Positions 49,006-57,907 of a DNA stretch of 64,000 bases are shown here, in pieces. The stretch is taken from positions 1-64,000 of the forward strand of contig LUJS01000043.1 in assembly GCA_001689495.1 (NCBI GenBank), read 5' to 3'. Position 1 is the stretch's first letter. Every line of letters starts with the position of its first letter. The DNA comes from Bacteroidales bacterium M8 (lineage in GTDB: Bacteria > Bacteroidota > Bacteroidia > Bacteroidales > Muribaculaceae). The notes below the pieces were generated by a model. The model saw only the letters and a list, made by a program, of their open reading frames with translations, searched no databases and was not told where the DNA came from. Made by a program: the position numbers and the translations under genes.

Positions 49006-50505
49006 TCAGGCTTCGATCTTCTTGTAGCGGGGTACGAGCAGCTTCATGATGCACCAGCCTACCAGATAGGCCACGCCGCAGATGCAGAACACCACGAAAT
49101 AGCCCGCGGGCTTGCCCACATAGCTCATGAACGCCATGTTGGTCTGTGCTGCATAGTCGAAGAGCACGCCCGAGCCGAGGTTGATCAGGAACGAGCCGAT
49201 GCCGCCGGCCATACCGCCGATGCCGATGATGGTGGCGATGGTGCTCTTGGGGAACATGTCACCCACGACAGAGTAGATGTTGGCCGACCAAGACTGGTGG
49301 GCAGCACCTGCGATGCCGATGATGATGATGGGCATCCACTGCGACACCGAGCTCAGGGGCTGGGCCAGAAGTGCCAGCAGGGGGAAGAGTGCGAAGATGA
49401 ACATGGCCTTCATGCGTGCCGAGTAGGGATCGACGGTGACGCCGCGCTTGGCCGCGTTGTCGATGAAGATAGTCGGCAGCTTGCCGCCATAGATGGAGAG
49501 CATGGTGATCAGGTAGAGGACGAAGATCATGAGCATGCCCTCGCCGTGAGATGTCGACAGGCCGAACACGTCGGTGATGTAGGCGGGAGTCCAGAAGAGG
49601 AAGAACCACCACACGCCGTCGGTGAGGAACTTGCCGAAGAACACGGCCCATGTCTGGGGATAGGCGAAACACTTGAAGAAGGGGATCGTAGCGGTCTCGC
49701 TGTCCTCGACCTCGGCCTTCTCGCGGGCTGTCTCGTTCTTGTCCTCGTTGTCCTGCTCGATATAGGCGAGCTCGGCGGCATTGACATGGGGATTCTTGGC
49801 GGGCTCCTTGTAGAGGAACACCCAGAAGCCCATCCAGACAAAGCCGAGGGCACCGATGACGATGAATGCCATCTCCCAGCCGTTGCCCCAGCCTATGCTC
49901 TGGAAGTATTTGGCGAGCGGGCCGATGGAGAACGGAGCGATGAGGGCGCCGACGGCCGAACCTGCGTTGAAGATCGAGGTGGCGTATGCGCGGTCACGCT
50001 TGGGGAAGTATTCGGCAGTCACCTTGATGGCTGCGGGGAAGTTGCCGGCCTCGCCGAGTGCGAGGATGGTACGGGCGGCAAGGAAGAAGTAGACCGAGAC
50101 GGTGGCGATGGTCATGGCCACGTCGCCGGTGGCCTCGAGGAGCTCGTGGGCGTTGTGCAGGCCCAGATAGTTCTCGGTGGCCCAGCCGCAGGCCGCGTGG
50201 AGGCAGGCGCCTGCCGACCACACGCCGATGGCCCAGAGATAGCCCTTCTTGGTGCCCATCCAGTCGATGAAGCGGCCTGCCAGAAGGTTGGCCACGGCAT
50301 AGACGATTGAGAACACGGCGGTGATGAGGCCATAGTTGGCGTCGGTCCAGTGGAACTCGGGAGAGATGAACTCCTTCCACGTCAGCGAGAGGACCTGACG
50401 GTCCATGTAGTTGACGGTCGTGGCGAGGAAGAGTAACGCACAGATGGTCCAACGGAAGTTGGTCATCTTCTGATTGGCTGCCTGCAGGGGTGTCGTAGCT
50501 GCCAT
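49006..50505 (-). CDS. exuT: Hexuronate MFS transporter
   Basis: The 499-residue inner-membrane protein belongs to the anion:cation symporter branch of the MFS, with NFRWTICALLFLATTVNYMDRQVLSLTWKEF-type opening (residues 15-45) and FIDWMGTKKGYLWAIGVWS. Proteins of this group import hexuronates such as galacturonate with protons. An extra cytoplasmic loop in the middle carries many acidic residues (about 235-255). It starts two bases after uxaC and ends the operon that also makes the uronate catabolic enzymes, which supports galacturonate as its substrate. Confidence 0.9.
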   Translation of the reverse strand: MAATTPLQAANQKMTNFRWTICALLFLATTVNYMDRQVLSLTWKEFISPEFHWTDANYGLITAVFSIVYAVANLLAGRFIDWMGTKKGYLWAIGVWSAGACLHAACGWATENYLGLHNAHELLEATGDVAMTIATVSVYFFLAARTILALGEAGNFPAAIKVTAEYFPKRDRAYATSIFNAGSAVGALIAPFSIGPLAKYFQSIGWGNGWEMAFIVIGALGFVWMGFWVFLYKEPAKNPHVNAAELAYIEQDNEDKNETAREKAEVEDSETATIPFFKCFAYPQTWAVFFGKFLTDGVWWFFLFWTPAYITDVFGLSTSHGEGMLMIFVLYLITMLSIYGGKLPTIFIDNAAKRGVTVDPYSARMKAMFIFALFPLLALLAQPLSSVSQWMPIIIIGIAGAAHQSWSANIYSVVGDMFPKSTIATIIGIGGMAGGIGSFLINLGSGVLFDYAAQTNMAFMSYVGKPAGYFVVFCICGVAYLVGWCIMKLLVPRYKKIEA

Positions 50506-50507
50506 GA

Positions 50508-51923
50508 TCAGAACTTGAAGAAGTTTTTGGCGTTGTTATAGCAGATGTCTTCGATCATCTGGTTCACACGCTGCTCCTCATAGCCGGTGTAGGGTATCTC
50601 GCCGTTCTCGATGTCGTTGCCGACAAGGTTGCAGAGCGTGCGACGGAAATACTCGTGGCGGGGATACGAGAGGAACGAGCGCGAGTCGGTGAGCATGCCC
50701 ACGAAGCGGCTCAGCAGGCCCAGCAGCGACAGGGCGTTCATCTGCTTCTGCATGCCATCCTTCTGGTCGAGGAACCACCAGCCCGAGCCGAACTGGATCT
50801 TGCCGGGGATAGAGCCGTCTTGGAAGTTGCCGAGCATCGTGGCGATGACCTCGTTGGCGCAGGGGTTGAGGTTATAGAGGATGGTCTTGGTGAGCTTGCC
50901 GCGGGTGTTGAGCTTGTCGAGGAAGCGTGCGCAAGACTTGGCGGTGTTGAACTCGCCGATCGAGTCGAAGCCGGTGTCGGGACCGAGCAGCTTGAACATC
51001 TTGCTGTTGTTGTTGCGGATGGCGCCATAGTGGAACTGCTGTGTCCAGCCCGAGTTGTAGTCCATCTCGCCGAACACGATCAGCATCGCGCTCTTGAACT
51101 TGTGTATCTCCTCGTCGGTCAGCTCCTTGCCTCCGTACACCTTGTCGAAGATGGCCTCGATTTCGGCGTCGGTATAGTCTGCGGCATAGAACTCCTCGAT
51201 GCCGTGGTCAGAGAGGCGGCAGCCCATCTCCTCGAAGAAGTCGTGACGCTTCTGCAGCGCGTCGACCATGTCGGCAAACTTGCTGATGGTCACGCCCGAA
51301 ACCTCCGAGAGCTTCTCGACGTATGCGCGGAACTCGGCGGGAACTTCGACGGCCATGGCCTTGTCGGGACGCCATGTGGGGAGCATTTTGATCTCGAAGC
51401 CGCTGTCGCGCACGGCCTTGTGATACTCGAGCGAGTCGACGGGATCGTCTGTCGTGCAGACGGTCTCGACGTTATAGCGGCGCATCAGGCCGCGTGCTGT
51501 CATGTTGGGGTCGTTGATCAGCTTGTCGTTGCAGACGTCGAAGATCTCCTTGGCGGTCTCGGGGTTGAGCAGCTTGTCGATGCCGAAAGCTGTCTTCAGC
51601 TCGAGGTGCGTCCAGTGATAGAGGGGGTTGCGGAAGGTGTAGGGTACGGTCTCTGCCCACTTCTGGAACTTCTCCCAGTCGGTGGTGTCCGTGCCAGTGC
51701 AGAAACGCTCGTCAACGCCGTTCGAGCGCATGGCGCGCCACTTGTAGTGGTCGCCGCCGAGCCAGATCTCGGTGATTGACTTGAATCTGTGGTCGTCGGC
51801 CACCATCTTGGGGATGAGGTGGCAGTGATAGTCGATGATGGGCATCTTGGCCGCATGCTCGTGATATAGTTTCTGCGCCGTGGGGGTCTGGAGCAGGAAA
51901 TTCTCGTCCATGAAGGGTTTCAT
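50508..51923 (-). CDS. uxaC: Glucuronate/galacturonate isomerase
   Basis: UxaC turns D-galacturonate into D-tagaturonate (and D-glucuronate into D-fructuronate). The 471-residue protein is a metal-dependent amidohydrolase-fold barrel and shows the family motif IIDYHCHLIPKMVADDHRF near residue 30, WLGGDHYKWRAMRSNGV and the late LTDSRSFLSYPRHEYFRR. The length is normal. It lies 42 bases after uxaA and two bases before exuT in the pectin operon. Confidence 0.96.
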   Translation of the reverse strand: MKPFMDENFLLQTPTAQKLYHEHAAKMPIIDYHCHLIPKMVADDHRFKSITEIWLGGDHYKWRAMRSNGVDERFCTGTDTTDWEKFQKWAETVPYTFRNPLYHWTHLELKTAFGIDKLLNPETAKEIFDVCNDKLINDPNMTARGLMRRYNVETVCTTDDPVDSLEYHKAVRDSGFEIKMLPTWRPDKAMAVEVPAEFRAYVEKLSEVSGVTISKFADMVDALQKRHDFFEEMGCRLSDHGIEEFYAADYTDAEIEAIFDKVYGGKELTDEEIHKFKSAMLIVFGEMDYNSGWTQQFHYGAIRNNNSKMFKLLGPDTGFDSIGEFNTAKSCARFLDKLNTRGKLTKTILYNLNPCANEVIATMLGNFQDGSIPGKIQFGSGWWFLDQKDGMQKQMNALSLLGLLSRFVGMLTDSRSFLSYPRHEYFRRTLCNLVGNDIENGEIPYTGYEEQRVNQMIEDICYNNAKNFFKF

Positions 51924-51965
51924 AGGATTCAGGTTTGGTTTAGGAGGTTGATATGTGATTTGAGG

Positions 51966-53480
51966 TTAGAGTGTCACGCCGTTCTTGAAGATGGCAATCT
52001 CGTGGATGCCCGACTTCTCGGAGTTGACAAGCTCGCCGCTTGCCACGCGGAGCACGTATGCTGTGAAGTCTGCGACGACATCCTTCATCTCCTTGTCCTC
52101 GACGAGGACGCCGGCGTTGAAGTCGATCCACGTGGGCTTGCGTGTGGCCAGACCGGTGTTGGTCGACACCTTCATCGTGGGCACGAACGTGCCGAAGGGG
52201 GTGCCGCGTCCGGTGGTGAAGAGCACCATCTGGCAGCCTGCGGCGGCGAGGGCAGTCGAGGCCACGAGGTCGTTGCCGGGAGCCGAGAGCAGGTTGAGGC
52301 CGTGGTTGTGGATGCGCTCGCCATATTCGAGCACGCCGAACACGGGGCTCTTGCCCGACTTCTGGGTGCAGCCGAGGGCCTTTTCCTCGAGGGTCGAGAT
52401 GCCGCCGGCCTTGTTGCCGGGCGAGGGGTTCTCGCCTACGGGCTCGCCGTGGCTCAGGAAGTATTCCTTGAAGTTGTTGATCAGCGAGATGGTCGATCCG
52501 AGCAGCTCGGGCGACGAGCAGCGCTCCATCAGGATGGTCTCGGCGCCAAACATCTCGGGCACCTCGGTCAGCACCGTCGTGCCGCCCTCTACGTCGCAGA
52601 GCCAGTCTGAGAACTCGCCCAGCAGGGGGTTGGCGGTGATGCCCGAGAATCCGTCAGAGCCGCCGCACTTCAGGCCGATGCGCAGCTTGGACGCGGGCTG
52701 GGTGGTGCGCACGCACTTGCGGGCGTTCTCATAGAGCTCGGTCAGCACCTTCACGCCATACTCGACCTCGTCGCCCTCGACTTCCTGACACACCATGAAC
52801 TTGACGCGGTCGCGGTCATAGTCGCCGCAGAACTCCTCGAAGACTCTGGGCTGGTTGTTCTCGCAGCCGAGGCCCACGACGAGTATGCCGCCGGCGTTGG
52901 GGTGGTGCACCATGTCGCGGAGTATCTTCTTGGTGTTCTCGTGGTCGTCGCCAAGCTGCGAGCAGCCATAGTTGTGGGGGAATCCGAAGATGCCGTCCAC
53001 GCCCTTGGCGCCGGTCTCGGCGTTGACGCGGTCCACGATCTGCTTGACGATGCCGTTGACGCAGCCTACGGTGGGGATTACCCATATCTCGTTGCGGATG
53101 CCCACCTGACCGTCGGCGCGCTCGAAGCCCTCGAAAGTGGCCTCGGCGCCCTTGAGGCCCGAGCCGGGAGCGGCGGGGTTGGCGTCCTTGATGCTGATGT
53201 CCGAGTAGTCGAGCTGACCTGCAAGGTTGGTCTTGATGTCGTTGTGGTCGAGGAATGCGCCCTTGGCCACGGCATGGCGCGTGTGGCCGATGGGGAATCC
53301 GTATTTGATCACGTTCTCGCCCTCGGCCAGATCGCGCAGGGCAAACTTGTGGCCTGCGGGGATGTCGCTCACGAGGGTTATGTCACCGACGGAGTCGACG
53401 GTGACAACCGTCCCCTTGGACAGGGGATTGATTGCCACCGCGACGTTGTCCGCGGGATTGATCTTGATAAAGTCCTTCAT
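51966..53480 (-). CDS. uxaA: Altronate dehydratase
   Basis: UxaA removes water from D-altronate to give 2-keto-3-deoxy-D-gluconate, the last uronate step found in this window. The 504-residue protein has the N-terminal SAF domain (about 1-95, with ALRDLAEGENVIKYGFPIGH) and the C-terminal catalytic part (FEGFERADGQVGIRNEIWVIPTVGC split over 115-140, GLKCGGSDGFSGITANPLLG, TGRGTPFGTFVPTMKVSTN). The metal-binding cysteines and histidine belong to these blocks. It follows uxaB after 10 bases. The kinase and aldolase that should act next are not in the window. Confidence 0.95.
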   Translation of the reverse strand: MKDFIKINPADNVAVAINPLSKGTVVTVDSVGDITLVSDIPAGHKFALRDLAEGENVIKYGFPIGHTRHAVAKGAFLDHNDIKTNLAGQLDYSDISIKDANPAAPGSGLKGAEATFEGFERADGQVGIRNEIWVIPTVGCVNGIVKQIVDRVNAETGAKGVDGIFGFPHNYGCSQLGDDHENTKKILRDMVHHPNAGGILVVGLGCENNQPRVFEEFCGDYDRDRVKFMVCQEVEGDEVEYGVKVLTELYENARKCVRTTQPASKLRIGLKCGGSDGFSGITANPLLGEFSDWLCDVEGGTTVLTEVPEMFGAETILMERCSSPELLGSTISLINNFKEYFLSHGEPVGENPSPGNKAGGISTLEEKALGCTQKSGKSPVFGVLEYGERIHNHGLNLLSAPGNDLVASTALAAAGCQMVLFTTGRGTPFGTFVPTMKVSTNTGLATRKPTWIDFNAGVLVEDKEMKDVVADFTAYVLRVASGELVNSEKSGIHEIAIFKNGVTL

Positions 53481-53490
53481 CCGTAGGGGA

Positions 53491-54978
53491 TTATGCTTCT
53501 ACGACTTCCTTGACGGTCTCGAGCATGCCCTTCTTCTGGATCTCGTCGAGATAGTAGGTGACGAGGTCGGTGAGGCCGGGAACCTCGTTGAGGTCGCCCT
53601 GAACGCCCCAGATGAGGTCCTTGGCTGCGAGGACGCCCTCGGCCACCTTGCGGGTGTCGCCTGTAGCCCAGAGCTCGGCGAGCAGGTCCATAATCTTCTT
53701 GTCGTCGTTGGGCACGATTTCGGTGCCGTCCTCGCGCTTGCCGCCCTTATAGTAGGTGATGAGGGCTGCGAGACCGAGCACGAGACCCTTGGGCAGCTCG
53801 CCCTTGCGCTCGAGATATGTCTTGAGGCCGGGAAGGTCGCGGGTCTGGAACTTGGGGAACGAGTTGAGCATGATCGAGGTGACCTGATGGTCGACGTAGG
53901 GGTTGTTGAAGCGCTCCAGAACGTCCGAGGCAAACTTCTTGAGCTCGTCCATGGGGAGGTTGAGGGTCTCCATGAGCTCCTCGAACTGCACCTTGTGGAT
54001 GTACTTGCCGATGACGGGGTGGTTGCAGGCATCGCGCACGATGTTGACGCCGCTCAGGAATGCCACGGGCGACAGCACTGTGTGCGGGCCGTTGAGCAGG
54101 GTCACCTTTCTTTCGTGATAGGGAGCCTCGGAGTCGGTGATGAGCACGTGCAGGCCGGCCTTCTCGGCGGGGAACTCGGCACGGAGCTCGTCGAGGGTCA
54201 TGTTCGAGGCGCGCTCGATGACCCAGAGGTGGAATGCCTCGCCCTGTACCACGATGTTGTCCTTGTAGCCGAGCTTCTCCTGAATGTCGGCGATCTCCTT
54301 GCGGGGGAATCCGGGGACGATGCGGTCTACGAGCGTAGAGCATACGTAGTTGTGCTCGAGGAACCATGCGCGGAATCCCTCATAGTCGCTGCCGAGCTCC
54401 TCTTTCCAGAGGTCGATGTACTTGGTGATGCACTCCTTGAGGTGATGTCCGTTCTCGAAGATGAGCTCGCAGGGCATGATGATGAAGCCCTTGTCGGCAG
54501 CACCGTTGAATGTCTTGTAGCGGTGATAGAGCAGCTGTGTCAGCTTGCCGGGATATGAAGAGGCGGGACGGTCGGCCAGCTTGCAGGCGGGGTCGAATGT
54601 GATGCCGGCCTCGGTGGTGTTCGAGATGACGAAGCGCATCTCGGGCTGGTCGGCCAGCGCGAGGAATGCGTCGGTCTGGGTGAAGGGGCTGATGCCGCGG
54701 CTGATGACGTCCACTCGGGTGAACGAGTTGATGACCTCACCCTCGAGACGGCCCTGAAGGTTGACATGGTACAGGCAGTCCTGACCCTCGAGCAGCTGCA
54801 TCACGAATGCGTCGGGCGTACCCTGAACAACGACTACGGACGAGTTGAAGTCTGTCTTGTCGTTCATGTTCTTGATGATCCAGTCCACGAATGCGCGGAG
54901 GAAGTTACCCTCGCCGAACTGGATGATTCTTTCGGGTGCAACTGCCTTGGGGGCAGTGAGTTTGTTTAAGGCTTTCAT
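53491..54978 (-). CDS. uxaB: Tagaturonate reductase (altronate oxidoreductase)
   Basis: UxaB reduces D-tagaturonate to D-altronate with NADH. The 495-residue protein belongs to the mannitol dehydrogenase family: N-terminal NAD-binding start RIIQFGEGNFLRAFVDWII (about 18-36), PCELIFENGHHLKECI, and the C-terminal helical domain with the catalytic lysine block (DACNHPVIGKYIHKVQFEEL). It starts 39 bases after the pectinesterase gene and ends 10 bases before uxaA, inside one operon. Confidence 0.95.
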   Translation of the reverse strand: MKALNKLTAPKAVAPERIIQFGEGNFLRAFVDWIIKNMNDKTDFNSSVVVVQGTPDAFVMQLLEGQDCLYHVNLQGRLEGEVINSFTRVDVISRGISPFTQTDAFLALADQPEMRFVISNTTEAGITFDPACKLADRPASSYPGKLTQLLYHRYKTFNGAADKGFIIMPCELIFENGHHLKECITKYIDLWKEELGSDYEGFRAWFLEHNYVCSTLVDRIVPGFPRKEIADIQEKLGYKDNIVVQGEAFHLWVIERASNMTLDELRAEFPAEKAGLHVLITDSEAPYHERKVTLLNGPHTVLSPVAFLSGVNIVRDACNHPVIGKYIHKVQFEELMETLNLPMDELKKFASDVLERFNNPYVDHQVTSIMLNSFPKFQTRDLPGLKTYLERKGELPKGLVLGLAALITYYKGGKREDGTEIVPNDDKKIMDLLAELWATGDTRKVAEGVLAAKDLIWGVQGDLNEVPGLTDLVTYYLDEIQKKGMLETVKEVVEA

Positions 54979-55017
54979 TTTGTTTTACGTTATGTTTTGT
55001 TTCGGTTTAGATTCGTG

Positions 55018-55986
55018 TCATTTGGCCGGCTTCCAGTCTGTCGAGTGGCTGAATACCTTGTCGAGATCGGTCAGGGCTGCCGCAGTCTGCGCGTCGGGAT
55101 TCGATGCCCACTGCACGCGCCCCTGTGCCTGTGCGCCGGGGCCCTTCGAGCCATACTCGCCATAGCGGGCGGTCTTCTCGTTGTCTGCGTTGTTCCAGTT
55201 GTGCCATCCCTCGGGGCGTATGTGCGAGCCCATCTCGCAGTTGATGAACATGGTGTGGGCATAGGGGCGCCACGGGCGGCCCAGATATACCTTCTTCACG
55301 TCGTCGGCTGCCGTAAGCCTGCATCCGTCAAAGACATAGCCCACGGCCACGTCCTCGGGTGTCGAGGCGGCGGTGATGTAGCTGTCGCGCTTGGAGTGGA
55401 TGGTGCATCCCTTGAAGTAGGCCGTCGCGGGGCCGAAGATGAAGTCCGTAGTGCCCTCGATGTAACAGTTGTCGAAGAGCAGGCGGGTGTTCTTGCCGCC
55501 GGTGAAGACGGTGTCCTGATTGCCCAGAAAACGGCAGTTTGAGAAGTGCAGCTTGTCGCCTTCGGTGTGCAGCGCCACGGCCTGTCCGAGCTGCGGGGCG
55601 TTGTTCTCGATGGTCAAGTTCTTGAAAGTCACCTCCGAGGCATCGACCTTGACGGTATATGTGCGGAACGTGCCCATGTTGTCGATGTTGGCGTGGTGGT
55701 CGTTGGTGATGATGGTGCCTTCGGCCGACGCGCCCTCGAACACGACATTCTTGAGCCACGAGGGGATGACGATCTTCTCCTTATATATACCGTCTGCGAT
55801 ATGCACGGTGACGGTATAGTCCATGTATGCACGGATACCCTCGAGGGCCTCGGTCACGGTGGCATAGTCGCCCGATCCGTCCTGAGCCACGAAGATGTCG
55901 TGCTTCCACTTGTCTGCACCCGAGGCCGACACTGCCATGAGCAGTGCGGCCACGAGTGTCAGCATTTTAGCTTTTATTGGTGTCAT
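55018..55986 (-). CDS. Secreted pectinesterase (CE8)
   Basis: The 322-residue enzyme removes methyl esters from homogalacturonan so that lyases and hydrolases can act. A signal peptide ends at SASGA. All CE8 motifs are visible: DGIYKEKIVIP (GxYxE type), GQAVALHTEGD, FLGNQDTVFTG, the catalytic aspartate region TDFIFGPATAYFKGC, and the substrate-binding arginine in VYLGRPWRPYAHTMF. The ordered beta-helix repeats fit the family and the length is usual. It lies 18 bases after GH43 and 39 before uxaB. Confidence 0.95.
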   Translation of the reverse strand: MTPIKAKMLTLVAALLMAVSASGADKWKHDIFVAQDGSGDYATVTEALEGIRAYMDYTVTVHIADGIYKEKIVIPSWLKNVVFEGASAEGTIITNDHHANIDNMGTFRTYTVKVDASEVTFKNLTIENNAPQLGQAVALHTEGDKLHFSNCRFLGNQDTVFTGGKNTRLLFDNCYIEGTTDFIFGPATAYFKGCTIHSKRDSYITAASTPEDVAVGYVFDGCRLTAADDVKKVYLGRPWRPYAHTMFINCEMGSHIRPEGWHNWNNADNEKTARYGEYGSKGPGAQAQGRVQWASNPDAQTAAALTDLDKVFSHSTDWKPAK

Positions 55987-56004
55987 TAGCTGATATTCAG
56001 ATTG

Positions 56005-57690
56005 TTATTTCGTAATACGGAACCAGTCTACGTCAAGCCATCCGCAGTCGTTGCTTACCCACGGACGCGAGCAGAACAGACCCACCTTGGCGCCGATCCA
56101 GTGGCCCTCGGTTATCTGGAGGGGCTGGCCGAAGTCGGTGAACTTCTTGCCGTCGAGGCTGTATGAGAATGTTGCCTCGCACTTGTAGTCGGGCTTCTTG
56201 ACGGGCTTCTTCTCGCCGGTATATCTCACCTTGACGCGCAGGTAGAGGTCCTTGCCCGATTCGAGCTTGATCGACTCGCCTACCTCCTGCTTGCCACCCT
56301 TGTTGGCCTTTTTGCCGTGGATGTCAACCAGATAGATGCCGTCGGCGCGGCTCTCGAGGGCCAGCGCGCCATAATTGTAGCCCATCACGGTGATGCCTGC
56401 CACCTCGCCGGCCTGTATCTTGCCGTCCTTCTCGCGGGGCCGGAAATCGACCTTGGCAGTCGCGGTGAAGTTGCGTGCGGGGAACTTCTGCAGCAGCATG
56501 TTGGGCATGTCATAGAGACGCTCGGCGCCGGGGGTGTTGACCGAGAAGAGGCGCAGCTTGGATGCCTTGGCGTCGGTGAAATACCACAGGGCCGAGGGGT
56601 TGCCCTTCCACTGCCACTGCAGGCCCAGCGAATTTGCGTCAAACTCGTCGCTCTCGGCGGGAGTGGCCTTGTCGTATGTCTTGCCCACGTTGGGTTTCTT
56701 GTATTTCTTTACAGGAGTGCCGCGGCCGTCGCCGTCGGGGTCAACGCCGATGACGGGGAAACCGTCCTCGTTCCACTTCATGGGCTGCAGGTGCACCACG
56801 CGGCCATAGGGGCCCTTGTCTTGGAAGTGCAGGAACCAGTGCTCCTTGCCGTCGGGGGTGTCTACCCACGCGCCCTGATGGGGGCCGTTGGTGTCGGTGT
56901 CGCCCTGCTCCATCACGTTGCGCTCCTCATAGGGGCCCCATGGGCTCTTCGAGCGCATCACCTCCTGCCATCCGGTGGCCACGCCGCCCGACGGAGAGAA
57001 TATCCAGTACCATCCGTCGCGCTTGTACATCTTGGCACCCTCGATGGTGGGGTTGTCGACGTGTCCGTCATATATGATGCGGTCCTGACCGATGGTCGAC
57101 TTGCCGTCGGGGGTCATCTCGATCATGCCGATGATGCTCTTGTTGCCGGCGCGGCTGCCTGCATAGCCGTGGGCTATGTATGCCTTGCCGTCCTCGTCCC
57201 AGAAGGGGCAGGTGTCGATGATGCCCTTGGCCTTGTGCACGTGCACCAGAGGCTCCCACGGACCTGCGGGATTCTTGGTCTTGGTCATGAAGATGCCCAG
57301 ATCGGGGTCGCCGTAATAGATATAGAACTCGCCGTTGTGATAGCGTATCGAGGGAGCCCACACCGCGTTGCCGTGGCTGGGATCGGGCGCAGACTGTGCA
57401 TATTCGGGCATCTCGGCGATGGCGTGGCCGATGAGTGTCCAGTTCACGAGGTCCTTGGAGTGGAGTATGGGCAGGCCGGGGATGTCGCAGAAGCTCGATG
57501 CGGTCATATAATAGTCATCGCCCACGCGCACGACATCGGGGTCCGAATAGTCTGCGTCGATGACAGGGTTCTGATACTGGCCGTTGCCCAGATCGGGCAC
57601 CCAGACTTCCGAGAGTTTGTTGCCTGCCTGTGCGGCTACTGATGCAGAGGCGGCAAGAGCCAGAAGTGTAAGGCGGGATAAGAGATTCAT
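56005..57690 (-). CDS. Secreted GH43 glycoside hydrolase with C-terminal beta-sandwich
   Basis: The 561-residue enzyme has a signal peptide (ending AQA), a five-bladed propeller (about 35-340) and a C-terminal concanavalin-like domain (about 360-560) with WYFTDAKASKLRLFSVN and YNYGALALESRADGIYL. GH43 catalytic residues fall in YQNPVIDADYSDPDVVRVGD (base aspartate) and the acid region near VDTPDGKEHW. It resembles GH43_12-like enzymes, which remove arabinose, xylose or galactose from side chains. It is the first gene of the operon GH43-CE8-uxaB-uxaA-uxaC-exuT. Confidence 0.88.
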   Translation of the reverse strand: MNLLSRLTLLALAASASVAAQAGNKLSEVWVPDLGNGQYQNPVIDADYSDPDVVRVGDDYYMTASSFCDIPGLPILHSKDLVNWTLIGHAIAEMPEYAQSAPDPSHGNAVWAPSIRYHNGEFYIYYGDPDLGIFMTKTKNPAGPWEPLVHVHKAKGIIDTCPFWDEDGKAYIAHGYAGSRAGNKSIIGMIEMTPDGKSTIGQDRIIYDGHVDNPTIEGAKMYKRDGWYWIFSPSGGVATGWQEVMRSKSPWGPYEERNVMEQGDTDTNGPHQGAWVDTPDGKEHWFLHFQDKGPYGRVVHLQPMKWNEDGFPVIGVDPDGDGRGTPVKKYKKPNVGKTYDKATPAESDEFDANSLGLQWQWKGNPSALWYFTDAKASKLRLFSVNTPGAERLYDMPNMLLQKFPARNFTATAKVDFRPREKDGKIQAGEVAGITVMGYNYGALALESRADGIYLVDIHGKKANKGGKQEVGESIKLESGKDLYLRVKVRYTGEKKPVKKPDYKCEATFSYSLDGKKFTDFGQPLQITEGHWIGAKVGLFCSRPWVSNDCGWLDVDWFRITK

Positions 57691-57758
57691 ATATTTAATT
57701 TAAGGTGTAGTTCTGATGATTAAGGATTCGGTTACGGCCCGAAACTATAAATTGTGTC

Positions 57759-57766
57759 CAAAGTTA
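57759..57766 (-). promoter_or_regulatory. -7 box of the pectin/uronate operon
   Basis: TAACTTTG on the minus strand, 69 bases upstream of the GH43 ATG. The nearest TTG (57792-57790) is 23 bases away, slightly long, so activation by a regulator is possible. Confidence 0.55.
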
Positions 57767-57859
57767 CGAAAATTCCCCCGAAATCTAATCAATATTAACG
57801 GTGAAAAAATCAAAAAACCTTCAAAAAGGTCACCTTACGTCACTTTCCAAAACAAGAAA

Positions 57860-57885
57860 AGCCCTCGCCTTGTGGGGCGGGGGCT
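57860..57885 (-). terminator. Terminator of the GH28-GH105 gene
   Basis: AGCCCTCGCC (57860-57869) pairs with GGCGGGGGCT (57876-57885) with one wobble and a six-base loop; TTTTC follows on the minus strand. It separates the fusion gene from the GH43 operon, which has its own -7 box. Confidence 0.7.
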
Positions 57886-57907
57886 GTGTGGGGGTGGGGG
57901 AGGGAGG